Source: Manis javanica (taxonomy: Eukaryota; Chordata; Mammalia; Pholidota; Manidae). Taken from it: a DNA stretch of 64,000 nt. Positions within the stretch are counted from its first letter, which is position 1; each line of letters opens with the position of its first letter. The stretch lies in contig NC_133166.1 of assembly GCF_040802235.1 (NCBI RefSeq), forward strand, positions 2,108,001 through 2,172,000. Direction: 5' to 3'. Position numbers and translations under genes: made by a program. The notes beneath the pieces are model-generated. The model did not search any database. It saw only the letters and a list, made by a program, of their open reading frames with translations, and was not told where the DNA came from. This document shows positions 37,200-49,240 of the stretch, piece by piece.

Positions 37200-37202
<3 letters not shown>

Positions 37203-37284
37203 GTACCAAAGGGAGAGGCAGTTTTATTTTGTGCAATTACTTGACTCAGAGCCCTTAAATTATTTTCTCCTAAAATAACATTAA

Positions 37285-37352
37285 TATCTTCTCTATCGGG
37301 CTAATCTCCTGAGCATTTGGTTCCTGGAGGGAGTTGGCTCCAATTTACACAA
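37285..37352 (+). promoter_or_regulatory. Candidate receptor promoter block (third paralogous copy)
   Basis: About 1.75 kb before the receptor pseudogene at 39055 the sequence CTCCTGAGCATTTGGTTCC is followed by TGGAGGGAGTTGGCTCCAATT, matching the blocks at 22392 and 29010. The EBF-like core TTCCTGGAGGG (37321-37331) is the poorest of the three. A preceding stretch (ATCTTCTCTATCGGGCTAAT) also resembles the 28990 copy. Confidence 0.3.
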
Positions 37353-38624
37353 CCTCTGCTGTGTGTTGTGCAGAATTGAGTCAATTACTCTTTTTTAAAG
37401 TGCAACTGGAAGGCCCAGGTTTCAAGATGGTATTGTGATATTGTTAATCTTCCTAGACACCTGGAGAAGCTGAGAAGAGTGACAAGCCTAGTCTTGTAGG
37501 ATAATTCCTCTTCATATCCAGAATGTTAATTTTGTGATTCCCTTTGTCGTAAGTAGGCTGAGTCTAGGGCATGTTTCTTCAGACAGGTGAGTCATGCGAT
37601 TTCCTAAATTGCAGTCAGGAGGATATATATAGAACATTATTTTAGGAGCCTGGGAAAATATCATCTCTAAGCTTTTGGTGAAGAATAATTTGATACAAAT
37701 AGGATATTCAGTCTCCATCTTTTTGTTTAAGTGATCTGACTTGAATGTGCATTTTGGTTGAATTTTGCATTTGGTGCAAGAGATAGGGGCAAGTGCTGCA
37801 AGCTTAAAGGGCTCATAGAATGTCAGAATTAAGAGGTATTGGCTTTTCTGGGTCTTAATTTCTTTACTTTTCCTAGTTTGGGTATTGTAAGTAGGCAATG
37901 AACCTCTGAATCAGCTGATTTGAATTCTGTGTTGCACATGCTGAAAGCCACATGCATACCTAGGATTTTGATTTTTCTGTATTAGAATCTTTGTATTGGG
38001 GTAAGTCTGGGAAAAATAAAGTAATATACATTTGGGCAGTCAGAAATTATTGTTTTCAAACAATAGTTTGGTTGAGATCACAGATGGGTATATTCTAGTT
38101 TCATTCTCATACATATTTTTCATAATCTAAATTTATTGTAAAAACTAAAATACTTTGTTTCCATCTTCCTTGAGTAGTAATAAATACAAGTTCAAATGAC
38201 CTGATATGATCTTCTAGTTTAGAAAATACTAAATTCTTGAAACATTTTACTACTAAGGTACATTTTTCTGACAAATCTTAAATTCCACCTCTTCAGGCCA
38301 TTTCTTTCCAAGCTCCATGGCCTTTGAGACCACAAAAGGCCAGTGACTTTTCATCTCATTAATTTCCTTAATTATTTCCTTACTCCTTAATTTCCTTACT
38401 TCTGTTGAGTAAACCCTTTACAAGTTTTCTTACTGGGGAAGATGTTGTAAGACTTCTGTCAATATTTCTCCTGCTGCACACCCCATTAATATTTTTTGTG
38501 TGATTATGCTTTGGAATTGTTAGCATTTTAATGTCCAAAATGTATGCCTCTCTTTTTCCATTTTCCTTTTGTTTGTGCTATGTTCACTTCCTTTTTCTCT
38601 CATTTCCCATTCATTATTTTTTCT
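37353..38624. other. Presumed 5' intron/flank of receptor pseudogene at 39055
   Basis: AT-rich. The 128-aa minus frame at 37512-37898 has no recognisable domain. Confidence 0.35.
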
Positions 38625-38960
38625 AAAAAAAAAAAAAAACCTTTTATTTTTGACTACATAAAGATTGATAGGAAGCCTCAAGGTGGCCCAGAGAGGTCCC
38701 ATGTACCCTTCACTCAGTTTTCCCCATGGGTACATCTTACCAACTACAACAACAGGAAAAATAGGGCATTGACATGGAGATGATGTGCGTACGGTTCCAG
38801 ATCATTTCTTCACATGTGTAGATTTGTTCCCAGCACCACAATCAAGACCCAGAACTATTTTATCTCTACAAACTCTTCCTTGTGAGATTGTGATACCCCT
38901 TCATGGTCACGCCACCACTGTCCTTCCCACCTTGCTTTCTGCAAGTCTATTCCATGAAGC
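38625..38960 (-). repeat. L1 3' UTR fragment with A/T tail
   Basis: After an A14 run, AGAGAGGTCCCATGTACCCTTCACTCAGTTTTCCCC and CACATGTGTAGATTTGTTCCCAGCACCACAATCAAGACC are a good antisense match to L1MB/MA 3' UTR. It lies within the presumed intron before the receptor exon. Confidence 0.65.
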
Positions 38961-39023
38961 TAAAAGTGGAAGATAATTCATTATTAAAATGAAGAAGCTC
39001 AATTATGAACCGATTTCAACTTA

Positions 39024-39041
39024 AGATCTTTCTCATTACAG
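39024..39041 (+). other. Splice acceptor of receptor pseudogene at 39055
   Basis: Pyrimidine tract ending CTCATTACAG, 13 nt before the ATG. The acceptor is intact although the coding part is broken. Confidence 0.68.
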
Positions 39042-39054
39042 ATTAAATCAGAGA

Positions 39055-39997
39055 ATGGATTATGGAAATCAAACTTTGGTGACTGAATTTTTCCTCATGG
39101 GCTTAACTGATCGCTTTCCGCAGCAGGTGGCTCTTTGGGATATTTCTCGTGGTTTATCTCATCACTGTTCTGGGAAACCTGGGGATCATCACCCTCCTTT
39201 GGCTGGATTCCCGACTCTACACCCCCATGTATTTTTTCCTCAGTCACTTGTCTTTTGTGGATGTCTGCTTGTCTTCCGTCATTGGTCCCAAGATGTTGAT
39301 GGACATCTTTATGGAGAAGAAAGTAATCTCTTTCTTTGGTTGTTCTGCCCAGTTATGGTTTCTTGGTCAGTGTGCAGTGACTTGAGTGTTTCCTCCTGGC
39401 TTCCATGGCATATGATAGGTACACAGCCATCTGTAAGCCATTGTTGTACATGCTCTTTATGTCCCAGCGGGTCTGTGTGCAGCTGGTGGTCGGGCCCTAT
39501 GGCATGGGTCTCATAAGTGCCATGACCCATACAACACTTGCCTTTCACCTGTCTTACTGTGGCCCCCAAATCATCAATCACTTTTTCTGTGACCTTCTTC
39601 CTGTTCTCTCCCTGGCATGTGCAGACACCCAGGTCAATAAACTTGTACTGTTTACCTTGGCTAGAGCTCTAGGAGTGCTCAGTGGTATGATCATCTCAGT
39701 TTCCTACGTTTACATCCTCACTGCCATCCTGAGGATACGCTCAGCCGAGGGGAGGCGCAAGGCCTTCTCCACCTGCTCTCACACCTGACGGCCGTCTCCA
39801 TCCTTTATGGGACACTCTTCTTTATCTATGTACGTCCGAGTTCTAGTTTCTCCCTGGACATCAATAAAGTAGTTTCTGTATTTTACACAGCCATGATTCA
39901 CATGTTAAATCCCCTTATCTACAGCCTGAGAAACAAGGAAGTCAAGGATTCATTCAGAAGGACGTTTGAAAGGAAGAAGTTTCTTGTGGGTAGATAG
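39055..39997 (+). pseudogene. Olfactory receptor pseudogene with three frameshifts
   Basis: Full-length receptor remnant starting MDYGNQTLVTEFFLMGLTDR, related to the two receptors to its left. The reading frame breaks three times. Two bases appear to be missing near 39130, before the helix 1 segment LFGIFLVVYL. One base is added near 39382, which turns TECF into a TGA stop. One base is missing near 39781, inside the helix 6 motif TCSSHL. Between and after the breaks the family motifs are well kept: [63 protein letters not shown] and [11 protein letters not shown], ending at TAG 39995-39997. The splice acceptor 13 nt before the ATG is intact. No functional receptor is expected. Good preservation of sequence between few lesions suggests loss well after duplication. 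Confidence 0.92.
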
Positions 39998-40429
39998 CTA
40001 GAACACCATTTGTACTGCAGGTTGAGAGGGAATGCATATGCAAGATGCAGGAACATGGGTGAGGTGTTTTGTGTCCTGCTTTTATGTTGAGCCTAGATTG
40101 TCATTATTTTGTATCACTGAAAAGTCATGCAATGTCTTTCAGTTATAATTTTCTTATTTCTATGTGCTCATATTTCATTCAGCAGCAATGAGATTTAGAA
40201 CTATAAACTGAGATAAGTGGATTTTTGAAACCCAGAGATTTAAAATATATTTCCAAGGTTTGTCACGGGGATATGAGAAAATCTGTGTTAAATTCTGAAA
40301 TAATGTTATAGTCATAACCAGTGATTTAACAATAGTTCTGTTTTGCTTACAGTGAGATCCCTCAGTTGTCTACTAGCTTGGCTTTGCCTCCTTAAACATA
40401 AAATTTTAAGGCTATTATAGTCAGAAGAT
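39998..40429. other. 3' flank of receptor pseudogene
   Basis: No further receptor homology, no clear repeat. Confidence 0.35.
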
Positions 40430-40715
40430 GGTAACTTTCAGTTATAAGATAAATAAGTTCTGGGAATGGTGACTATAGTCTATGAATATAGTGACTATAG
40501 TTAACATACCACATTTTATATTTGTATGTTGCTTAGAGAAGTTCTCTTCAGAATAGAAATTTGCAACCACCTAAGGTGATTGTTGCTAACTAAACATTGT
40601 GGTGATCATTTTGCAACATATAGATATATCAAATCTTTATTCTGTAATCATTATGTGGTACACCTTGTACTGAAACAATATATATATCAGTTACATATTA
40701 ATGAAACTGGAAAAA
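40430..40715 (+). repeat. L1MA-type LINE 3' end
   Basis: AGTTATAAGATAAATAAGTTCTGGG, GTGACTATAGTTAACATAC, GTGGTGATCATTTTGCAACATATAG and GTACACCTTGTACTGAAAC are in order in sense orientation, with a short internal duplication of the TGACTATAGT phrase. Confidence 0.75.
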
Positions 40716-41539
40716 GGTGAATTTTTCAGGAATTACGTAACTCTAGCACTCTCTAATACTGTCTTCATGTTTAGACATTTCACAAACACCATTTATATCC
40801 TCTGTACTCTCGGGTCATAATATTATCTTGTTGGGATTTTTGCCACTAGAATCCCATGTGTAGTGCAGAATTCATTTGTGTTCTTTAATTGTTAGCTACT
40901 ACTATTGTTATGTATTAATTTTTGTGTCACAGGCAGGACAATAACTATTTTTACAGAATAATGAGCCTGGCACCCATGAGGAATCAGTGGATTGTCCATG
41001 ATAATTGGGTCTTACCCTTATATTTTCTCTAGGTACAGTATTCTTTCAACTATACTTCTATGTTTTGTTTTCTGGAACATAGCAATAAATCCAATAAATG
41101 AAGGGATAAACCATGTTTTTTGTACAGTTGTAAGACTCACTGGGAGCCATGCTTTGTCTTTTCTGGAAGCCTTTCTTTAGAAGGCACTTGATTTTGCTCC
41201 ACTGACTTGGAAGGATTAAAATACTTGTTACCTTGTTACTACATGACTCTCCTGCATAAATTAAGATATTCCTAGGTATGTTATGCTAGGTTAATTATGG
41301 TCTATTTCCTTGTACCTCCAAGCCCCATGCACCGTAGAAACAAAACAAAAAGCTGGGCATATTGGCTTGGTTGTCTTTAACAGTGCTATCTGTTACCTTT
41401 TTAAAAAAATCACTGCTTGGGGCCCACTGTCCTACGAGGGTGTGTGTACCACTCAGAGGTGTCCTCTTTGGGATTTCTCTGGTCAGCCTAGGGTGTTGTC
41501 TGTCTTCTACTATTCCTGTCTCTTCACCTGGAGCAGTGT
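40716..41539. other. Intergenic, nothing recognised
   Basis: Open frames on both strands near 41300-41620 are mirror shadows of one another without known domains. Confidence 0.4.
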
Positions 41540-41835
41540 TACAGTGCACTCCTTACCTCTTCTAAGTCTGCTCAAATGTCATCTCATCAAAGACCATCTG
41601 GACCTCTTTACAAAATAACTTTCTGCTCCTACTATATCTCAACCATTTATTCCTTTTTCTTTATTATGTTTTGAAGTAGTTAAAAAACATCCAGTATTAT
41701 TTATTTACTTGTTTGCTTATCATGTGTCTCTCCCATAGAAGATGATTCATGAGAGAAGGTTGTTGTATGTTCACTATTTTTGCTTGACTCCACAGTCTGG
41801 CCCTCAACGTGTATTTGTTGATTGAACGATCAACA
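41540..41835 (+). repeat. L2 LINE 3' end
   Basis: CTGCTCAAATGTCATCTCATCAAAG, the CTCAACCATTTATTCC stretch and terminal GTGTATTTGTTGATTGAACGA follow the L2 3' end. Confidence 0.6.
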
Positions 41836-42794
41836 TTTAGTCAACAGGATATTCTTTATTTGATGTATTTTATAGTTGGAAAGATGTAAGTTCAGTTTTA
41901 AACTCTGGCTGTGTTTTCTTGGATGAAAGGCTTATCTGCAAAATGGAAAAATGAATCAAAATAGAATGAATATACAAACACACATAAATACATATATGAC
42001 TTAGATGGAGTTTGGCATGCAATAGATAATAAACAATGGTAACTTTTTAAGAATGAATTATTTAATGATTTTTTTCCATTTATCACTATATGGCAGTTCT
42101 AATAATATATTTTTTGGTAAAGTGATCATATTTTGCATTTTTTCCCCTGTGATATGTAGTTGTTTCTTTTTTGTAGACATTTACTTATTCTAAGTGTGTT
42201 TACAATAGTATCCTGACTTTATTTTAAAGTTATATCTCTTATCTACAGAATTCCATCTTGGAAGGACTTAAACTGAAGTTCCTACTTTCCCAAAGCAAGT
42301 TATAGATGTATGACCTATGCTTGAACTATTTTTCCTTGGACTTGAGTTGTAAACAGACTGACACAATGACAGAAAAATGATTGGAATACATACTTTTCAG
42401 CCAAGGTCTTCAGAGTAGATAGTCTCTGCCACTGGGATGGCCAGGGCTGTCCTGGTTCTTACTACCTGGTTCTTGTCTGCTCTTTCACCTTTCCATGGAT
42501 GCTTGGAGTGACCTAATATATTTCCAATGAACTTCCCATTTCAGTTGTTTGCAGCTGGGGAACTCTGATACACTGTCCATATTTTTTTTTGTCAATAAAA
42601 GTATTCAATACTCATTGTTTTTTCTTAAACAACTTCTTCAGCAAAATCTAAGCTTAGAATGACTATTTAGTATACTCAGTAGAAGGGAATAGATTAAACT
42701 GGGATTTTATTTCTATTTGAATGTTAGCTGAAGGTCTCAGTAATTCCTAAATGATTCTGTTTTGATAATCAGCACAATTTCACTTGTTGAATAA
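41836..42794. other. Intergenic, nothing recognised
   Basis: AT-rich, no gene. Confidence 0.4.
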
Positions 42795-42925
42795 TCCTGG
42801 GAATAATTATCATTGACTGAACACCTACAGTGTACCAAGAATGAACTTCCAGAATTACCTCTGATTTCTGTACTATTTATTAAGCACAGAAGTAAACCAT
42901 TACTATTTCCATTTTAAAGATGAAT
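42795..42925 (-). repeat. MIR SINE
   Basis: ATCATTGACTGAACACCTACAGTGTACCAAG and TTTCCATTTTAAAGATGAATG. Confidence 0.55.
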
Positions 42926-42934
42926 GTACTCTTG

Positions 42935-43475
42935 TAATTTTCTGTTGCTGCATTAACAAATGACCGCAACCCTAGTAATTTAAAACTATGTAAATTTGCT
43001 ACCTTCCAGTTTCCATGGGTCAGCAGTCTGGACCCCTCATGGCCTGATGCTCCGCTCAGGGTCTCACAAGGCTGAAGTCAACATGTTAGCTGGTCTCTGT
43101 TCCTTTCTAGGATCTCTGTGGAAGACTCCATTTCCTAGCTCTGTGTGCTTGACAAAATTCATTTCCTTGTGGTTTGGCTGTGTGCCTGTTCCTCGCTGGC
43201 TGCTAGCTCCTGAAGGCTGCCTGCCTGTATTCCTTCTCTTGAGGCCCCTCCATCTTCGGACCAGCAGTGATACATCTAGTTCTTCCCACATTTCTAACAC
43301 CTGTGACTCTTCTGCTCTCAGCTGGAGAAAGTTTTGGACCCACTCAGGTTATCCAGGGTAATCTCCCTCTTTTAAGATGAACTGTGCCATATAACATAAT
43401 CATATGAGTGACTGACGGCTCATCAAATTCATAGGTTCCAGGGATTAGGGCAAAGATCAGAGACCTTTACAGGAT
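42935..43475 (-). mobile_element. MLT1-like (MaLR) LTR
   Basis: TTTTCTGTTGCTGCATTAACAAATGACC at the left, GGTTATCCAGGGTAATCTCCC in the right third, and CATAGGTTCCAGGGATTAGG near the end, in antisense order. Open frames of 78-121 aa inside are not genes. Confidence 0.6.
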
Positions 43476-43699
43476 CACTTAAGAAATTCTGCTAACCTCA
43501 CTGATGTATACATAATAAACATCTATATACAGACAAGTAACCAAGGAAGGGGAAGAATTGGTGTTTAAGCAAGTCCTTGATAATACAGAATGTGTGTTTG
43601 TGTGTGTTTCTCTCCTGGGTCTGCAATTTTGATGTTTTTGTTCATTTCTATACTAATGTAATTTTTAAAGCACTTAGTATAGAGATATTTATTCTTTAA

Positions 43700-43930
43700 T
43701 AATAATGCTATTGTATGTTTTCTGAGGATCTACTGTATGATAGACACTGTACTATGTTGTAAACATCTCATTGAATATTTGGGCTTCAATCTGTGGTATG
43801 AGTTATCAGATCCACTTTACAGCTGGGTAGTTAAGCCACACCTTGCAGAACATCTGGGACAGTGAAGTGCAGAGAACTTGAGCCGCATGCTCAGACCAGA
43901 GGTCTATTAAATGGGAGAGGCGGTGTTTGA
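43700..43930 (-). repeat. MIR SINE
   Basis: GAGGATCTACTGTATGATAGACACTGTAC and CCACTTTACAGCTGGGTAGTTAAG. Confidence 0.5.
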
Positions 43931-44339
43931 CCACACTGACTCCTCCGAAGGCCGATCTTTTCATGTAGTCAGTGTAAGGCCATTCAGTAGTGACAGGACT
44001 TAATTCTTTTCTTTTTCCCCAGAATTTCTCTGGATTCACATTAGTTTCTTCTTCCAGACAAAAGTGAAGACAAAATGATTTAGATAGTTCTGATAAGATT
44101 TGTAAAACTATTAATTAAAAAGAATTTGATGGACAGCTATCCGAGGTAACCATGCGTTATCTCGCAGTGTTCTTTGGAAAGACAGTATTTGCAAATTGAC
44201 TCTGATAAGCAGTTTCTTTTCACTTTAGTGTATTTTCTTTTGGAAATACCAATAACATTTGAAGTAAACAAGGTTATTCCTGTATAATTAGCATCCTCAT
44301 TTCCTCAACATCTCAGAAAATAGAGGCATATGCTTAGTA

Positions 44340-44660
44340 GGGCCTTTGATAATCTCAATTCACTCCATGAAGATATAATCCTTGCCCTATTAGAATGTTT
44401 TTTTTTTTAGCAAAGGAAACAATGCATAAAGAAGGAATGATATTGTATGGTGGTATTTCTAATTGACAGAAGAGAGGCAAAAGGCATTGTTGAAATTCAA
44501 AGGGAGTAATGATTTTTGTCTATATAGGATCAGGGAAGATTTCCTGGGTGAGGTTATAATTGAGCCATGCATTGCAGAAGAGATGGAATTTTTTACCTCC
44601 AGTATTTCAAATGTAAAGGGAAAGTCAGCAGGGCTGTAAGGAAGGAGGGGCGCACTGTTG
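44340..44660 (-). repeat. L2 LINE fragment
   Basis: TATAATCCTTGCCCTATTAGAATG and ATCAGGGAAGATTTCCTGGGTGAGGTTATAATTGAGCC match antisense L2. Confidence 0.5.
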
Positions 44661-44779
44661 GTTCTGTGTGGCGTTGGCAAATCCTCAAGTCTGCTTGAAT
44701 CTTATGGTGCTTCTCTAGTGGGAAAGGAAGGTGCTAATGTGTGTCTTGCTCGGATTGAAGAGGCGATGTTGAAGTGAAT

Positions 44780-45560
44780 CCAGACTGAAATCTTTCTATA
44801 ATATCGTCATGATTATGAAATTTCTATAGAAATTCAAAGGGCTAAAAATATCCAAGTTAATCTTGAGAAAAACAGTACAGGTGGGATATCTTCCCTTCCT
44901 GGGATATGGATTTACAAATCTATACTAATTAAGACAAGATTAACAAAATAGACAAATAGCCCAATGAGAGTAGAGACACCGGCTCTATGTATGAACGCAT
45001 GCTGCCAGCTTATTGTGAAAGAATATACAGATGCAATGCACGGATACTTCATTTGACCAAGTAGTTCTGCAGGGTAGTGGGGAAAGAAAGGATTAAAAAA
45101 ATGGTGTTGGATCCATTGGATGTCTTCATGGAAGAAAAGTGGAATTTCATCCCCATCTCTCAATGCACACTAGGATTGATTTCAGGTGATTTGGAGACCA
45201 AGCTGTGAAAGGCAAGGAATTAGGACATCTAGAAGATAGTATTGGAGAATATCTTTATGACATGTGGTGGGAAGTTTTTAAAAAATAGGCTTCAAAAATA
45301 TAAACATGAAAGAACTGATTCCTGAACCACATTAAAATCAAGAACTTGGGTTTATGCTTAAGAACATAAACATGCAAGTGACAGTGAGGGAAAATGTGTT
45401 TGTGATGAATATAACTGACATTTGGATATATGAATGACTATTGTAACTTAAAAGAAAGATACTGTAATGTGCCTTGACTGAACAGTTCATAAATTTGTGG
45501 TACTTCTTACAGGAGAAAACTTAACAGTTGTTACATGCATTAAAATTTACTGTAAATATT
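44780..45560 (+). repeat. L1/HAL1-type ORF2 3' fragment
   Basis: AATCTATACTAATTAAGACAAG, AATAGACAAATAGCCCAATG, AAAATGGTGTTGGATCC and CTAGAAGATAGTATTGGAG run in the order of the L1 ORF2 C-terminal region, followed by a 3' UTR-like part. Very diverged. Confidence 0.55.
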
Positions 45561-46579
45561 TTCTTGTTTAAGTAGAAGATAAGAAAGAAAGAGTTTACCA
45601 AGTCAGGAACAGAAAACAAATAAGCTGATTCCAGTGGATTTTTTAAAAGAGTTTCAAGTCAGCAAGCATACTTTAATTTTATTCCCTTTTACCCATAAAA
45701 TTTGTAAGGTATTGTATGCTTTGGGGACATAAATTCTGTTTGAACAAAAATGATGTAACTACATCCAGAAGCTTTAACCCAAGTGAAAGGCAATTTTTTT
45801 TGGAGAGGACTCCTTCTAGTTTCTTGGAGAGAAAACTAAGAATAAAACCAAATGACTCTTAGAAAGTCTTACCTCTTCTCTGTGCAGAGGCACAGGTTGG
45901 ATAGGGAGATAAAAAAAGAGTACAATTTAAACTTCATTTTAATTTTAATTCTCCAAAGAAGAAAGGAATTCACTGGAATGTAAGTTTAGATCATTTTAAA
46001 ATCCATTTCTGACTCTTTTTACTCTACAAGGAGGTAAATGGATTTATGGGAAAATGAAAAGTACATTAAAATGTGTTTATTTGGTACATGGAGAAATATA
46101 TCGTCAGACAATAACTGGTAGGAATGTTGCAACAGATGTCCTATGAAGTAATGTGGAGTCCTGTCAGATGCCCAAAGACATAATAGTCCGGTGAAATCCC
46201 TCTTCAAGTCCAGTGACTGTGCCCTGAACAGGAAGAGGCTGGGCCACCCACTGCAGGTGTGGCGCCGTCTGTATGGAATGCTGCCTTAGTTATGAGCATT
46301 GCACTCAACGCATGGGGTCTGAAGGTGAGTGAGGGGCTATAAATGAAAGCCCAGTCTGCAGATGTGTGAGACCTTGTACTTGAGCAAATGTGGACCTATA
46401 CAAGATTTCTCTGGGAACTCACTGCATCCTTTGGAATCAACAACCCTTTGCTGTGTTTGCATTTGGCCATTGGCTGATTCTGTTTCTCACAAAGAACGTG
46501 CAGAATTGAGTTGAGACACTGAGAGATCTCAGGTTTCCTCATGGGAGACTGAAAAGATGGAGACTGTATTCAGACAGGG
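45561..46579. other. Upstream region of receptor at 50107, partly paralogous to 61.3-61.6 kb
   Basis: The phrase AAGAATAAAACCAAATGA at 45838 and a preceding AAAATGATG-AA-T stretch recur at 61410 before the receptor at 63516. No gene. Confidence 0.4.
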
Positions 46580-46770
46580 CAGTGTTTTAATCTCAGATAA
46601 CTCTTATGAAATACTAGCCCTGGGGCTTCAGGTATTACCATCCACCCCTACAGTCTTGATTGCCTGCTCTGTAAAATGAAAAAATATGTTTCCTACCCAG
46701 GCCTGGGTGGAAATCAAATGGGCTGACCCTTGCAAAGCACTTGGGGCAGAATCTATGTCTTAAACACTCT
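46580..46770 (+). repeat. MIR SINE
   Basis: CTGCTCTGTAAAATGAAAAAATATG, GTGGAAATCAAATGGG and CCTTGCAAAGCACTTGGGGC. Confidence 0.6.
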
Positions 46771-46854
46771 ACAAATGCTTCTTCCTTTTTCCATATTCAC
46801 TGTAGCCTCACATACATTGTATCATGATGCCAATCATGCCCATTAGCTCTGCAT

Positions 46855-46985
46855 GGTGGAAATGATTACAGATTTGCCACCATCTGGGTGGTCTTGGGCC
46901 AGATATCTTAGAGGCACAGTTTTCTTATTTATAAAGGGCAAGGCTGGGGCCTGAGTTCTTTCAGCTTCTTAGAATCTTGAAAATC
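46855..46985 (+). repeat. MIR SINE
   Basis: GGGTGGTCTTGGGCCAGATATC and CAGTTTTCTTATTTATAAAGGGCAAGG. Confidence 0.55.
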
Positions 46986-47159
46986 TGGAATGCATAGCTT
47001 GCCATTTTCTCTCATTTTCTCACTTAGTAGCTCCTAAGCTGCACACACTTCTTGCCTCTTGGTTCTGGCCCAGAATGATTGTAGCTGTTTTCTTCTCTTT
47101 TTAAAAATGCCGAAATACTTTAAGAAATTGCTTTAGGTGACTTTTTTATTTTTGGGGGG

Positions 47160-48590
47160 AAGTTATTTTAGGTTATTTTAAATTACAAAGGTAATGCAAG
47201 CATATTTTCTCCTCATAACAAAATCTTAAAATCACAGGTATATCCGAGCCCCCTTTGATTACCCACTGACACAGCCGTTCGCTGCCCCTGTTTGCAGAGG
47301 TACTGATTTCCCCTTTGGTGTACATCCTTCCAGACTCTTCTATTTTGTTTACACCCACACACATGCTTTAATAGTTAGAATTAAAGCAAATATTGAGATT
47401 CAAATATGTTCCTAATGTCATACTGTTCATATCACTCTGTGACTTGCTTCTCTGTGTATCTTGGAAAAATAACCATGTTCTTACTACTTAGAATGACTAT
47501 ACCAGGGCTTCTTTTACTGTTACTTTTCTGGAAAATGTTAAGGAGGGTTCCACTTTTTCATCATTTTGAACGATGGTGAAGTGGACATCATTGTTTTCCC
47601 ATTCTGTGTTTCCTCAGGGTAGATGTTAAGTAATGACATTTCTAAAGTTTAAAAAAAAATTAAGAGATAGTGGAAAATTGCCATCCAGAGATACTGCCAA
47701 TGACTACTGCCACTGTGACTGCATTTTCTCTTATGGCCTTGTCAGTGTTTTATATTTTCACATTTCTGCAGATTTTGTCCCTTTGGTGGGTGAAAATAGT
47801 ATATTTTTTCTGTTTTGTTTCCATGGTTATTTGGGAGAGGAAGCCTTTTTTCATGCTACTGGGACCCTGAGTGCCTTTTCTTATGGCATATTATTATGTA
47901 TCTCTTGCCCATTATTTGCTATTTTAATCGATGATTTGTGACAGTTCTTTGTGTGTTCTGATTTTATTCCTCTGGAATATATGTTTCACTATTTTTCTCA
48001 ATCTGTGTGTTCTAATTTTACTTAGAGTGTACGTTGGCATCCAATCCCTTAAAATTATGATGAAAACTTTTTCAACTTTTGTTTGGGTGATTTTTATGTT
48101 CTGTTTGAGAAGACCATCTCTACAACAAATCATAACATTATCCTTCAGTATTTTCTTGTCATATATTTATAGTTAAAATGCTTTTAGTTTAAGTGGTATT
48201 GGGTAGAAATTTAATATTATTTATTTTTTCAAATGGTCATCCAATATTATAACACTTTTTATGAGTAAGTCATCTTTACTTTCCTAATTTGAAATAAAAC
48301 ATTTATTCATACTGAATTGACAGATGACTGAGTGTGCTTATGTTTGTTCTAGTTTTTCTGTCCTTAGAAAATCATTTCATTGTCTATTCTAGTAATTATG
48401 TTATAATTATGATAGCTTTATTTGTATTTTGATGTCTGGAATAACATCCCTGTTTTTCTTTTCTGTGTGAAATTGTCTTGGTTAGTTTGAAACTTTTCTC
48501 TTCCATGTATTTTATAATCAGATTGTTTCACCAGATTATATTTAGATTTTGGTTGGGATTGCATTAAATTTACCAAATAATTAGGTGGAT
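47160..48590 (-). repeat. Large L1M/HAL1-type LINE fossil, 3' part
   Basis: The left part follows the old L1 3' UTR in antisense (CACTCTGTGACTTGCTTCTCTG, GGTAGATGTTAAGTAATGACATTTC). The right part reaches ORF2-like sequence (TTGGTTGGGATTGCATTAAATTTACC). Open frames of 60-100 aa inside are LINE debris. Confidence 0.6.
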
Positions 48591-49240
48591 GTCCTAGTCC
48601 AATCAGCCTTAGACAATCAGAAAGTCAGTCTGTAGTCTGACCCTATCAGCTTTATCGACCTCGTTGCATGCAATGAGAGAGACCACACACACCCTAGGAA
48701 CCAGGGGTGTCTCATTAAACAAAGGAAACATTGAATTATTATAGTATTTTGAGAAGGGTGGAGTTTAGGTGAAATCTAATTCAAGAAAATCTTGATAAGC
48801 TCAAAGCAAAGCAGCGCTATAAAGGGGCCAACATCATAACAGTTCTAAACCACAAAGCAGATGCAGGGCCCTGTTTCCTTGAAAACTACAAAGTTAGGGT
48901 GGATGAAGAATGTCATGTCGGGAAATCCTTCATGCAAAGCTCTGTACTTGTGTTGGGAATGAGACTGTATATAATTTTTCTATTACCTATAATTTTAGAA
49001 AGTAAAGATTCTCATTGAGTAATAAGGCAGTTGTCACTCAGAGAAAAGGGTTGTTGCAACACTTTAGAAATGCAGCATATCTGTGGGAGAAATACTGTTT
49101 CCTGTTCACAACTGACTTGACTCTATCTGCTATTCCAACTAGAAGAATGACGAGGCAGGTTCTTCTCCACATCCGAGCTGATCTATACTTTCTCAGGAGG
49201 GAACGATTCCTTATAATTGTGTCTTTTGATTGAGTCACTG
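48591..49240. other. Unidentified insert within the L1 fossil
   Basis: Sequence from about TGTCCTAGTCCAATCAGCC to CTTATAATTGTGTCTTTTG is less T-rich than the L1 on both sides and does not read as L1; possibly another mobile element, family unknown. Confidence 0.35.

Noticed and set aside
37512-37898. 128-codon minus-strand frame
   Set aside because: No domains, lies in a presumed receptor intron; consistent with chance.
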